Shown here: in pieces, positions 1-7,951 of the stretch
How positions within the stretch are numbered: position 1 is the stretch's first letter
Layout: the number at the start of each line of letters is the position of its first letter
From: Microbacterium telephonicum
GTDB taxonomy: Bacteria; Actinomycetota; Actinomycetes; Actinomycetales; Microbacteriaceae
DNA: 64,000 bases
Direction of reading: 5' to 3'
NCBI RefSeq assembly: GCF_003651225.1
Contig: NZ_RCDB01000003.1
Coordinates: 189,259-253,258, forward strand
The notes under the pieces: model-generated
The model's database searches: none
What the model was told of the DNA's origin: nothing
What the model saw: the letters and a program-made list of their open reading frames with translations, nothing else
Made by a program: the position numbers and the translations under genes

Positions 1-737
<737 letters not shown>

Positions 738-741
<4 letters not shown>

Positions 742-1121
742 GATGCGGCGATCTCCGTGTCGTAGAGGTGGATCTTGTGGTCGATGGCGGCGAGGCTCGC
801 CGTCACGTCGGCGAGGCGGGCACGCACGACGTCACGATGGGCGCTCAGCAGGGCGCGCCGTTCCGCGACGGTCGCATCGCCCCGCCGCACAAGGTCGGTG
901 TAGCGGCGGATGACGGCGATCGGCATTCCGGTCGACCGCAGCCGGGTGAGGAAGCGCACCCACGAGATGTCGGCATCCGTGTACCGGCGGTGCGACGAGG
1001 AGGCGCGTTCGACGGGGGTGAGCATCAGCCCGGAGCGCTCGTAGTAGCGCAACGCGTGGGTCGACAGACCCGTCTCCGCCGCCGCCTCGGCGATCGAGCG
1101 GGTGTCATCGAGAACGGTCAT
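738..1121 (-). CDS. MerR-family transcriptional regulator
   Basis: A 127-aa DNA-binding regulator. The N-terminal winged helix-turn-helix contains [20 protein letters not shown], the hallmark ALRYYER recognition region, followed by an [12 protein letters not shown] second helix. Residues 70-120 form the dimerisation coiled coil, ending LYDTEIAAS. No cysteine cluster for metal binding is visible, so it is not a CueR/ZntR metal sensor; a small-molecule or oxidative-type inducer is more likely. It is the first gene of a two-gene operon with the aldo/keto reductase (4-bp overlap). A perfect 20-bp palindrome in the spacer of its own promoter suggests autoregulation of the classical MerR kind. Confidence 0.93.
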
Positions 1122-1129
1122 GTCCTCAC

Positions 1130-1158
1130 GGTAGAACTTCGAGCGCGCTCGAAGTCAA
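1130..1158 (-). promoter_or_regulatory. MerR-type promoter with palindrome in the spacer
   Basis: Read on the minus strand, TTGACT (1158-1153) serves as -35 and TTCTAC/TCTACC (about 1136-1130) as -10. The perfect 20-bp palindrome ACTTCGAGCGCGCTCGAAGT (1136-1155) lies between and over them. A dyad inside the spacer is the arrangement MerR proteins bind and twist. The start codon of the regulator is only 9 nt downstream of the -10. Confidence 0.65.
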
Positions 1159-1177
1159 GCCGAGGTCGAAACCGAGA

Positions 1178-2086
1178 TCAGCGTTTGCGCGAGAACGCCT
1201 CGAGCCTCTCCTGCGGTGTGAGCTCCGACATCCGCGCGACCCACTCGTCGGAGAAGAAGTCCGCCGTCTCGGCGGCGACGACCGGCACGACCGAGTGCGT
1301 GATCGTCTCGTCGTAGACGTGCACGAGATGGAACGACTGCCCCGCGTCCATGCCGTTCACCTCGGCGGGCGGGCGCTGCAGGTTCATCGTGTAGCAGGTG
1401 GCGGCCGCGACGCTCACCGGTACCCCCGCGAACGACCCGTGCGTCGAGTAGTGCAGATGGCCGGCGAGGATGCCGCGCACATCGCTGCCGCGGACGATGT
1501 CGGCGAGCTCGTCCTGGTGGCGCAGCTCGAGGATGTCGAACAGCGGGACGTGACTCGGCAGCGGCGGATGGTGCAGCGCGAGAAGTGTGCCCGCCGGTGC
1601 GGGGGTGCGCAGCTCGTCGCGCAGCCACGCGAGCTGCTCGGCGTCGAGGTCGCCGTGGTGCCAGCCGGGCACGGTCGAATCCAGCGCGATGAGGCGCAGC
1701 CCCCCGAGATCCCACACGCCGGTCACGGGCTGCTCGGTGGCCGCGGCGCCCAGCAGCCCCGCGCGCAGCGCCGGACGCTCGTCGTGGTTTCCCGCGACCC
1801 ACACGATCGGCGCCCCGAGACGCTCCGCGACCGGCTCGACGGCGTCGCGCAGGGCTCGGTAGGCGTCGGGCTCGCCGAGGTCGGTGAGGTCGCCCGTGAC
1901 GACGATCGCGTCGGGGCGGACGCCGGTGCGCTCGACGGCGGCGAGGGTCACGGTCAGGTTCGCTGCGGAGTCGAACCGGCCTCCGAGCAGGCCGCTGCCG
2001 ACGAGGTGCGTGTCGCTGAGGTGGACGATCGTGCGCGCCGCCGGGGCGTACCGGCCGAACTGCACGGGACCGGGCGTCGTCGTCAT
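1178..2086 (-). CDS. Metallophosphoesterase (CpdA/Icc-like calcineurin family)
   Basis: A 302-aa cytosolic dinuclear-metal phosphoesterase. Metal-ligand motifs appear in order: HLSDTHL near residue 24, VTGDLTD, AGNHDERPAL and ILAGHLHYSTHGSF. This is the complete GD-GNHD-GHxH set of the Icc/CpdA cyclic-nucleotide phosphodiesterase group. Whether the substrate is cAMP or another phosphodiester cannot be seen. It lies upstream of the MerR gene in the same direction, but the intervening palindromic promoter makes the downstream pair a separate unit. The start at 2086 is supported by a TAGGCT box (2093-2098) exactly 6 nt upstream, which implies a leaderless mRNA. Confidence 0.9.
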   Translation of the reverse strand: MTTTPGPVQFGRYAPAARTIVHLSDTHLVGSGLLGGRFDSAANLTVTLAAVERTGVRPDAIVVTGDLTDLGEPDAYRALRDAVEPVAERLGAPIVWVAGNHDERPALRAGLLGAAATEQPVTGVWDLGGLRLIALDSTVPGWHHGDLDAEQLAWLRDELRTPAPAGTLLALHHPPLPSHVPLFDILELRHQDELADIVRGSDVRGILAGHLHYSTHGSFAGVPVSVAAATCYTMNLQRPPAEVNGMDAGQSFHLVHVYDETITHSVVPVVAAETADFFSDEWVARMSELTPQERLEAFSRKR

Positions 2087-2092
2087 GGCCTC

Positions 2093-2098
2093 AGCCTA
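2093..2098 (-). promoter_or_regulatory. TAGGCT -10 box, leaderless start of metallophosphoesterase gene
   Basis: The reverse complement of 2093-2098 is TAGGCT, 6 nt before the ATG at 2086. This matches the spacing seen at nine other genes here. Confidence 0.55.
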
Positions 2099-2133
2099 AG
2101 CGCCGCATCCGACGCCCTGCACGGCCCGCGAGG

Positions 2134-2469
2134 TCAGTGCCCGAAGACGATGAGCAGCAGCCCGCCCAGCACCGCGAGGGCGCACAGGGCGAACGCGCCG
2201 TACGCCGCCACCAGAGCGAACCGCTTCTGGCCGTCGGTCAGCGGGCTCTTCTTCGCGGCCTTCGCGGCCGCCTTCTCGGCCCGCCGGCGCTGCTTGTCGG
2301 TGATCACCGCGATCGCGTCGGTGAACTCTGCCGGGGCGACGACCGGCACGCGACCGGCGCGCACCAGCATCCGTAGCCCCAGCGCGTAGAAGCCGACGAC
2401 GAGCACCGCGGCCGCCAGAGCGGCGGCGAACACCTGCAGGAAGGCGATCCAGTCGATCTCGATGGTCAT
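2134..2469 (-). CDS. Small two-helix membrane protein downstream of Pit transporter
   Basis: A 111-aa protein without a recognised family. A hydrophobic helix at about residues 8-32 (LQVFAAALAAAVLVVGFYAL) is followed by a basic Ala/Lys-rich cytoplasmic stretch with RRRAEKAAAKAAKKS, then a second helix at about residues 82-109 ending in VFGH. The start ATG at 2469 overlaps the stop of the pit gene by 4 bp, so it is translated from the same mRNA. Small membrane proteins in this position occur downstream of Pit transporters in related actinomycetes (recollection); an accessory or stabilising role is inference only. Confidence 0.8.
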   Translation of the reverse strand: MTIEIDWIAFLQVFAAALAAAVLVVGFYALGLRMLVRAGRVPVVAPAEFTDAIAVITDKQRRRAEKAAAKAAKKSPLTDGQKRFALVAAYGAFALCALAVLGGLLLIVFGH

Positions 2470-3701
2470 CGCTCCCCCTCCCCGGTCTTGTCCTGCCCGG
2501 CCTCGGCGCGCTCCAGGCGGCGCTGGCGGCGGGTGGGCGGCGGGTTGCGCTTGACCTTCACGGCGAGCCCGGAGTCGGCGACCTCGCTCATGGCGTTGTC
2601 GGCGTGCACGGCGTCCTTGCGGGAGCGCAGGAACAGCCCGAGGATGATCGCGACGGCCAGCACCGCGTCGACGAGCACGCCCCACGTGCCGAACCAGACG
2701 ACCAGCAGTGCCGCGAAGGCGCCGACGACGCCCGCCGCGGGGAGGGTGAGGATCCAGCCCACCGCGATGCGTCCGACGGTGCGCCAGCGCACGTGCGAGC
2801 CGCGGCGACCGAGGCCCGACCCGATGACCGAGCCCGAGGCGACCTGGGTCGTCGACAGCGCGAAGCCGAGGGCGGAGGAGGCGAGGATCGTCGCGGCCGT
2901 CGAACTCTCGGCGGAGAAGCCCTGGGCGGGCTTGACGTCGGTGAGGCCCTTGCCGAGGGTGCGGATGATGCGCCAGCCGCCCATGTAGGTGCCGAGGGCG
3001 ATCGCGAACGCGCAGGTGAAGATGACCCACAGCTGCGGCTCGGAGTGCGCGCCGTCCTGCAGCCCCGCCGTGATGAGGGCGAGGGTGATGACGCCCATCG
3101 TCTTCTGCGCGTCGTTGGTGCCGTGGGCGAGGGCGACGAGGCTCGAGGTGAAGATCTGTCCCCATCGGAACCCGTCGCGGCCGTCGGGCTTGCCGTCGTA
3201 GCGGCGGGTGAGGGCGTAGGCGAGCTTCGTGACGGCGAACGCGATGAGCCCGGCCGTGAGCGGGGCGATGAGCGCGGGGAGCACGACCTTGCTGAGCACG
3301 GTGCCGAAGTCGATGGCCGCGGCGCTGGCGCCCACGAGCGTCGCGCCGATGAGGCCGCCGAAGAGGGCGTGCGACGAGCTGGACGGCAGTCCCAGCAGCC
3401 AGGTGAGCATGTTCCAGGTGATCGCGCCGATGAGCCCGGCGAAGATGATCGGCAGGAACGTGCCGGCGTCGATCCCGTCCTCGCGGATGATGCCGTGCGA
3501 GATGGTCTTGGACACCTCCGTCGACAGGAACGCGCCGACGAGATTGAGGCAGGCCGCCAGCAGGACGGCGACCTTGGGCTTGAGCGCGCCGGTCGCGATC
3601 GGCGTCGCCATGGCGTTCGCGGTGTCGTGGAAGCCGTTCGTGAAGTCGAAGAACAGCGCGAGTCCGACGACCAGCACGACGATGAGTACTGCTGTTTCCA
3701 C
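2466..3701 (-). CDS. pit: Inorganic phosphate transporter, PiT family
   Basis: A 411-aa integral membrane symporter that imports phosphate (as metal-phosphate with H+). The N-terminal PiT signature region reads FTNGFHDTANAMATPI, and the duplicated internal half has VALAHGTNDAQKTMGVI; the GxxNDxxxA-like repeats are the family hallmark. About ten hydrophobic helices are visible. A basic C-terminal tail (RRQRRLERAEAGQDK) should lie in the cytoplasm. The GTG start at 3701 is preceded by GGAAAG. A small membrane protein overlaps its 3' end. An 11-bp-period direct repeat (3764-3781) upstream resembles a Pho box, suggesting control by a PhoP/RegX3-type response regulator. Confidence 0.95.
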   Translation of the reverse strand: METAVLIVVLVVGLALFFDFTNGFHDTANAMATPIATGALKPKVAVLLAACLNLVGAFLSTEVSKTISHGIIREDGIDAGTFLPIIFAGLIGAITWNMLTWLLGLPSSSSHALFGGLIGATLVGASAAAIDFGTVLSKVVLPALIAPLTAGLIAFAVTKLAYALTRRYDGKPDGRDGFRWGQIFTSSLVALAHGTNDAQKTMGVITLALITAGLQDGAHSEPQLWVIFTCAFAIALGTYMGGWRIIRTLGKGLTDVKPAQGFSAESSTAATILASSALGFALSTTQVASGSVIGSGLGRRGSHVRWRTVGRIAVGWILTLPAAGVVGAFAALLVVWFGTWGVLVDAVLAVAIILGLFLRSRKDAVHADNAMSEVADSGLAVKVKRNPPPTRRQRRLERAEAGQDKTGEGER

Positions 3702-3763
3702 CGTTCGCTTTCCGTGTGAGATGTGGGGAGGAGTGCCGAGACGATCGGCGGTGCGAACGAAGA

Positions 3764-3781
3764 GTTCACCGTGGGTTCAGC
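3764..3781. promoter_or_regulatory. Pho-box-like direct repeat upstream of pit
   Basis: GTTCACC (3764-3770), four bases, then GTTCAGC (3775-3781) make a direct repeat with an 11-bp period. It matches the two-unit core of actinobacterial PHO boxes, which PhoP binds as GTTCA-type 11-mers. It starts 63 bp upstream of the pit start codon. The position relative to the phosphate transporter makes a role in phosphate-starvation control plausible. Confidence 0.55.
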
Positions 3782-3893
3782 ATCCGGCAACCGGACCGTA
3801 AGAATCCTCGCACACACCCGGCACAGCCGCCGACGTCCTGCCAGGATCAATTGCCCGGCGGATGCCGTCGCGACCGGCCGAGACCCGCGCGCA

Positions 3894-3899
3894 TAGGCT
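3894..3899 (+). promoter_or_regulatory. TAGGCT -10 box, leaderless S9 peptidase gene
   Basis: TAGGCT lies exactly 6 nt before the GTG at 3906. There is no room for a 5' leader, so transcription should begin at or next to the start codon. Confidence 0.6.
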
Positions 3900-3905
3900 G
3901 GAGCG

Positions 3906-6017
3906 GTGACCAGCGCACCGCCCGCGGCTCCCGTCGCCGCCGCCCGTCCGACCGTCCGCACGCATCACGGCGACGAGGTCGCCGATCCGTACGAGTGGCT
4001 GCGCGCCAAGGAGGATCCGGAGGTCATCGCGCACCTCGAGGCCGAGAACGCCTACACCGACGCGCGCACCGCGCACCTCGCCGGCCTGCGCGGACGGATC
4101 TTCGACGAGATCAAGGGACGCACGCTCGAGACCGACCTGTCGGTGCCGTCGCGCCACGGGGCGTGGTGGTACTACGGCCGCACCGTGGCGGGCAAGCAGT
4201 ACGGCATCCACTGCCGCGCGCCGCTGGCCGGTCCCGACGACTGGACTCCGCCGGTGCTGTCCCCCGACGCGCCCGTGCCCGGCGAGGAGGTGCTGCTCGA
4301 CGGCAACGTCGAGGCGGAGGGCCACGAGTTCTTCTCCCTCGGCAGCTTCGACGTCTCCACCGACGGCACGCGCCTGCTCTACGGCGTCGACACCGAAGGC
4401 GACGAGCGCTACACGCTCCGCATCCGCGACCTCGCCACCGGCGAGGATCTGGCCGACGTCGTGACCGGGACGTCGGCGGGCGCGTGCTTCTCCCCCGACG
4501 GCCGGCACGTCGTCTACACGACCGTCGACGACGCCTGGCGCCCCGACACCGTCTGGCTGCACGAGGTGGGCACGGATGCCGCCGGCGACGCGACGCTGTT
4601 CCACGAGAGCGACGAGCGGTACTGGGTCGGTGCGGGGTTCAGCCGCAGCGACCGGTTCCTGTTCATCGAGGTCGGCTCGTCGATCACGACCGAGGAGTAC
4701 CTGGTCCCGGCCGACGACCTGCGCGCCGAGCCGCGCTCGATCTGGCCGCGGCGCGAGGGGGTCGAATACTCCGCGACCCACGCGGTCGTCGACGGCGAGG
4801 ACGTGCTGTACATCGTGCACAATCAGGACGCGCTCGACTTCGAGCTCGTGCGCGTGGCCGCGTCCGACCCGCAGGGCGCGCGCGAGGTCGTGCTGCCCCA
4901 CACGCCCGGACGCCGACTGCTGGACGTGTCGGCGTTCCGCGACTGGGGTGTCGTCTCGTACCGCCGCGAGGGCCTGGCCCGCATGGGCATGCTCGACTAC
5001 GCGTCGGGCGCCGTCGCCGAGATGACCTTCGACGAGCCGCTGTACGCGGCGGGCCTCGGCGGCAACCCGGAATGGGCGCCGCCCGTGCTGCGCGTCGGAT
5101 ACGGCTCGTTCGTCACCCCGGGCACCGTTTACGACTACGTCGTCGCCACCGGCGAGCTGCTGCTGCGCAAGCAGCAGCCCGTGCTGGGCGGATACGACCC
5201 CGCCGAATACGGGCAGGAGCGCGTGTGGGCGACCGCGTCCGACGGCGCCGAGGTGCCGATCTCGCTCGTCTGGAAGCGTTCGTTCGGGGACCCCGGCGAC
5301 GGCGTGCGCCCGGTGCACCTCTACGGCTACGGATCCTACGAGCACTCCATCGAACCGGGATTCTCGGTGGCGCGGCTGTCGATGCTCGACCGCGGCGTCG
5401 TCTTCGCGATCGCCCACGTGCGCGGCGGCGGTGAGATGGGCCGGCAGTGGTACGAGGACGGCAAGCTGCAGCACAAGCGCAACACCTTCACCGACTTCGT
5501 CGCCTGCGCCGAGCATCTCGTGGCCACCGGCGTCGCCGAGCCGTCCCGCCTCGTCGCCGAGGGCGGGTCGGCGGGCGGCCTGCTCATGGGCGCCGTCGCC
5601 AACCTCGCACCGGAGCTGTTCGCCGGGGTGCTCGCCGATGTGCCGTTCGTCGACGCCCTGACCACCATCCTCGACCCGTCACTGCCGCTGACGGTCATCG
5701 AGTGGGACGAGTGGGGCGACCCGCTGCACGACGCCGAGGTGTACGCGTACATGAAGTCGTACACGCCGTACGAGAACGTGCGTCCCGGGGTGCGGTATCC
5801 GCGGATCCTCGCGACCACCTCGCTCAACGACACCCGCGTCTACTACGTCGAGCCCGCCAAGTGGGTGGCGCGCCTGCGCGAGGAGGGCGTCGACGCGCTG
5901 CTGAAGTGCGAGATGGTCGCCGGCCACGGCGGCGTATCGGGCCGCTACAACGCCTGGCACCAGCGCGCGTACGAGCTCGCGTGGCTGCTCGACGTGCTCG
6001 GCCTCGCGGAGGTGTAG
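3906..6017 (+). CDS. S9 family serine peptidase (oligopeptidase B type)
   Basis: A 703-aa cytosolic oligopeptidase cleaving short peptides, probably after basic residues as in oligopeptidase B (family knowledge). Residues 1-400 form the seven-blade beta-propeller that gates the active site (HGDEVADPYEWL near the start; LSPDAPVPGEEVLLDGN). Residues 400-703 form the alpha/beta hydrolase domain with GGSAGGLLMGAVAN (nucleophile about Ser555), LNDTRVYY (about Asp642) and AGHGGVSGRYNAWH (about His674). All three catalytic residues are intact and the length is normal for the family. No signal peptide is seen. The GTG start is fixed by a TAGGCT box 6 nt upstream. It is divergent from pit, monocistronic, and followed by a repeat array. 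Confidence 0.95.
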   Translation: MTSAPPAAPVAAARPTVRTHHGDEVADPYEWLRAKEDPEVIAHLEAENAYTDARTAHLAGLRGRIFDEIKGRTLETDLSVPSRHGAWWYYGRTVAGKQYGIHCRAPLAGPDDWTPPVLSPDAPVPGEEVLLDGNVEAEGHEFFSLGSFDVSTDGTRLLYGVDTEGDERYTLRIRDLATGEDLADVVTGTSAGACFSPDGRHVVYTTVDDAWRPDTVWLHEVGTDAAGDATLFHESDERYWVGAGFSRSDRFLFIEVGSSITTEEYLVPADDLRAEPRSIWPRREGVEYSATHAVVDGEDVLYIVHNQDALDFELVRVAASDPQGAREVVLPHTPGRRLLDVSAFRDWGVVSYRREGLARMGMLDYASGAVAEMTFDEPLYAAGLGGNPEWAPPVLRVGYGSFVTPGTVYDYVVATGELLLRKQQPVLGGYDPAEYGQERVWATASDGAEVPISLVWKRSFGDPGDGVRPVHLYGYGSYEHSIEPGFSVARLSMLDRGVVFAIAHVRGGGEMGRQWYEDGKLQHKRNTFTDFVACAEHLVATGVAEPSRLVAEGGSAGGLLMGAVANLAPELFAGVLADVPFVDALTTILDPSLPLTVIEWDEWGDPLHDAEVYAYMKSYTPYENVRPGVRYPRILATTSLNDTRVYYVEPAKWVARLREEGVDALLKCEMVAGHGGVSGRYNAWHQRAYELAWLLDVLGLAEV

Positions 6018-6090
6018 TCGGGGGTCTGCCGGGTCCGCGGCGGCTCGCCGCGTCGAGGGCGCGGCCGGGCGCGGCGAGGGCGCGGCGGGC

Positions 6091-6449
6091 ATGTCACGCG
6101 ATGCGCCGCCTCCGCGCGGAGCTCGCGGCCGTTCGAGTGACACGCCGACCATCCGTGTCACGCGAAGTGCCGGCTGAGGGTCGCTCCTCCGGCCATTCAT
6201 GTGACACGCCGTCGGCCCGTGTCACGCGAACGGCCGCCTTGACCGCGCCGGCACCGCCGTCCGCGCGACACGCGCCCCGGGTCGACCGCGCGACGGGAGC
6301 GGGGTGCGCTCTCGATGGATGCTGTCCGTGCCATGTCACGCGATATGCCGCTCCGTGGCCGCACATCCGACCGTCTGCGTGACACAGCGACCATTCATGT
6401 CCCGCGAACGGTCGTCCCGCGGCTCGGAACGCGGCCGGACGTGTGACAT
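6091..6449. repeat. Array A of 53-bp inverted-repeat units (five copies)
   Basis: Five units of exactly 53 bp: 6091-6143, 6155-6207, 6219-6271, 6333-6385 and 6397-6449. Each begins with a half-site like RTGTCACGCGAANGGCCG and ends with its reverse complement (like CGGCCATTCGCGTGACAY). The middle 15-18 bp are not conserved. Linkers are 11 bp (for example GCCGACCATCC at 6144-6154), giving a 64-bp period; a single 61-bp gap separates units three and four. The 64-bp period is not a multiple of three and no reading frame is kept, so this is non-coding. The rest of 6018-6586 holds no other gene that I can support. Confidence 0.9.
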
Positions 6450-6586
6450 GCACGCGGAGCGGCTCCATCCCAGAGGGCGCCCGATCTCCCGACGACTCTT
6501 CCTCCCCAACCGGCTTACGGATGCCGCACTCCACGGATCCGGGGTTCGGCACCCCACCGAGCGGTCAACGGGCGTCCACTGGGGAC

Positions 6587-7558
6587 ATGACCCGGACGAC
6601 ACCGCTTCCCGATTCGCTCCTCGACCGTCCCTTCACGGTGGGCGAGGCGCGCGCCGCCGGGGTGAACCGTGGACGGCTCCGGCGCAGCGATCTCGAGAGT
6701 CCGACCCACGGCGCCCGGGTGGCACGAGTGGCTCGCGTCGCTCCGCCCGCGGACGAGACACCGAGTGAGCGCCGCGCACGTCTGCGCGAGGAGCTTGTGC
6801 TGCGCGTCCAGCACCTCGCTCCCGCGCTCACGGTCGATCAGTTCTTCAGCCACGACACGGCACTCGCCCTTCTGGGTGCGCCACTCCCCTACGGGTCGGG
6901 TGCGGCGCTGCCCATCCACGTCTCTGCGCACCGGCCCGCCGGCCAGCCGCGCCGAAGGGAGGTCGTCGGGCACCGCCTGCAGGCACGACCGGTGGCCGAG
7001 TGGATCGCCGCGGGCGTACGCGTCGAGCATCCGGTCCGCGCGTGGCGCCAGGTCGCTGTGACATGGGGGCTCGACGACCTCATCGCGGCAGCCGATCACC
7101 TCGTGTCTCCGCGGGTGCGCTTCGCAACGGTCGACGACCTCCGCGCGGAGGTGGCGATGCTGGGCGATCTGCCGGGCGGCATCCTGCAGCGCGCCCTCGC
7201 GGAGGTGCGCGTGGGAGCGGAGACAGCGGAGGAGACGGCGGTGCGGCTGCTGATCACGCGCGCAGGGCTGCCGGAACCGGAGCTGAATTGGACGTTGCAC
7301 ACGCGCGAGGGTCGTTTCGTCGCGCGGCTGGACCTCGCCTACCCGGCGTATCGGGTCGCGATCGAGCACGACGGCCGCGTGCACGCGTTCGACGAGCGCC
7401 AGTTCGCCCGCGACGCGGACCGCTGGGACGACGTCCGCGCGCAGGGGTGGACGCATGTCCGCATCCTGAGTCACCATCTGCGACCCGACCCCGCAGTCGC
7501 GCTCGATCGCATCGTGACGGCGCTCCTGAGCCACGGCTGGCGCCCACCGCGCCGCTGA
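6587..7558 (+). CDS. DUF559 (VSR-like endonuclease fold) protein between repeat arrays
   Basis: A 323-aa protein. The C-terminal part (about residues 225-320) matches the DUF559/restriction-endonuclease-like fold: LDLAYPAYRVAIEHDGRVHA, then WDDVRAQGWTHVRILSHHL, with Asp, Glu and the downstream basic/His positions expected of a PD-(D/E)xK-type core. The N-terminal half resembles the winged-helix region of AbiEi-like antitoxins found in many actinobacterial paralogues (inference). The start at 6587 is chosen because in-frame upstream starts (6443, 6521) would run into array A. No neighbouring partner gene exists; instead it is bracketed by 53-bp repeat arrays on both sides. Function unknown; a DNA-cleaving or defence-related role is possible but unproven. 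Confidence 0.8.
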   Translation: MTRTTPLPDSLLDRPFTVGEARAAGVNRGRLRRSDLESPTHGARVARVARVAPPADETPSERRARLREELVLRVQHLAPALTVDQFFSHDTALALLGAPLPYGSGAALPIHVSAHRPAGQPRRREVVGHRLQARPVAEWIAAGVRVEHPVRAWRQVAVTWGLDDLIAAADHLVSPRVRFATVDDLRAEVAMLGDLPGGILQRALAEVRVGAETAEETAVRLLITRAGLPEPELNWTLHTREGRFVARLDLAYPAYRVAIEHDGRVHAFDERQFARDADRWDDVRAQGWTHVRILSHHLRPDPAVALDRIVTALLSHGWRPPRR

Positions 7559-7586
7559 CCCGCCCCGCCGCCCACTGCCGCGCCCC

Positions 7587-7870
7587 ATGTCACACGATGT
7601 GTCGCCCCGATGCCGCCGCACCAGCCATTCGCGTGACACCCGTCACACCCGTGTCCCGCGAACGGCCGGCCGGTCCCGCGGGCACCCACCATCCGCGTGA
7701 CATGCGCGCGGGAGCCCGCGCCGCCGCATCCGATGCCCGTCACCACCGCAGCCATGTCACACGAAGTGCTGCCCGCACCCCGCCGCACCGACCATCTGCG
7801 CGACACGCACCGCGGGCATGTCACATGGATCGCCGCCGAGACTCCGCCGCACCGGCCATTCGCGTGACAC
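7587..7870. repeat. Array B of 53-bp inverted-repeat units (four copies)
   Basis: Four units of exactly 53 bp: 7587-7639, 7651-7703, 7754-7806 and 7818-7870. Linkers are 11 bp within each pair (7640-7650, 7807-7817), with a 50-bp gap between the pairs. Half-sites are the same family as array A: ATGTCACACGA and GTGTCCCGCGAACGGCCG on the left, CCATTCGCGTGACAC on the right. The array begins 28 bp after the stop of the DUF559 gene and ends 81 bp before the stop of pfkA, so it fills the convergent gap. Confidence 0.9.
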
Positions 7871-7888
7871 AACCCCGCGGAGACGACA

Positions 7889-7916
7889 CAGCGCCCGGGG
7901 TCTCCCTCGGGCGCTG
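7889..7916 (-). terminator. Hairpin downstream of pfkA
   Basis: CAGCGCCCG (7889-7897) pairs with CGGGCGCTG (7908-7916) over a 10-nt loop, 35 bp after the pfkA stop. There is no good U-tract, as is common in high-GC actinobacteria. Confidence 0.5.
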
Positions 7917-7951
7917 CGGACGGATGCCGGACTCAGCCGGGCGGATGCGGG

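Noticed and set aside
3702..3905. Small gene between pit and the S9 peptidase gene
   Set aside because: No frame with plausible codon use or ribosome-binding site; the gap is explained by the two divergent promoters and the Pho-box-like repeat.
6091..6449. CRISPR array
   Set aside because: The period of 64 bp is regular, but the conserved parts are inverted half-sites at both ends of each unit, the linkers are 11 bp, and no cas gene is in the window.
6443..6586. Upstream start for the DUF559 protein
   Set aside because: The ATG at 6443 is part of the last repeat unit of array A, and the added 48 residues look random. The ATG at 6587 is kept.
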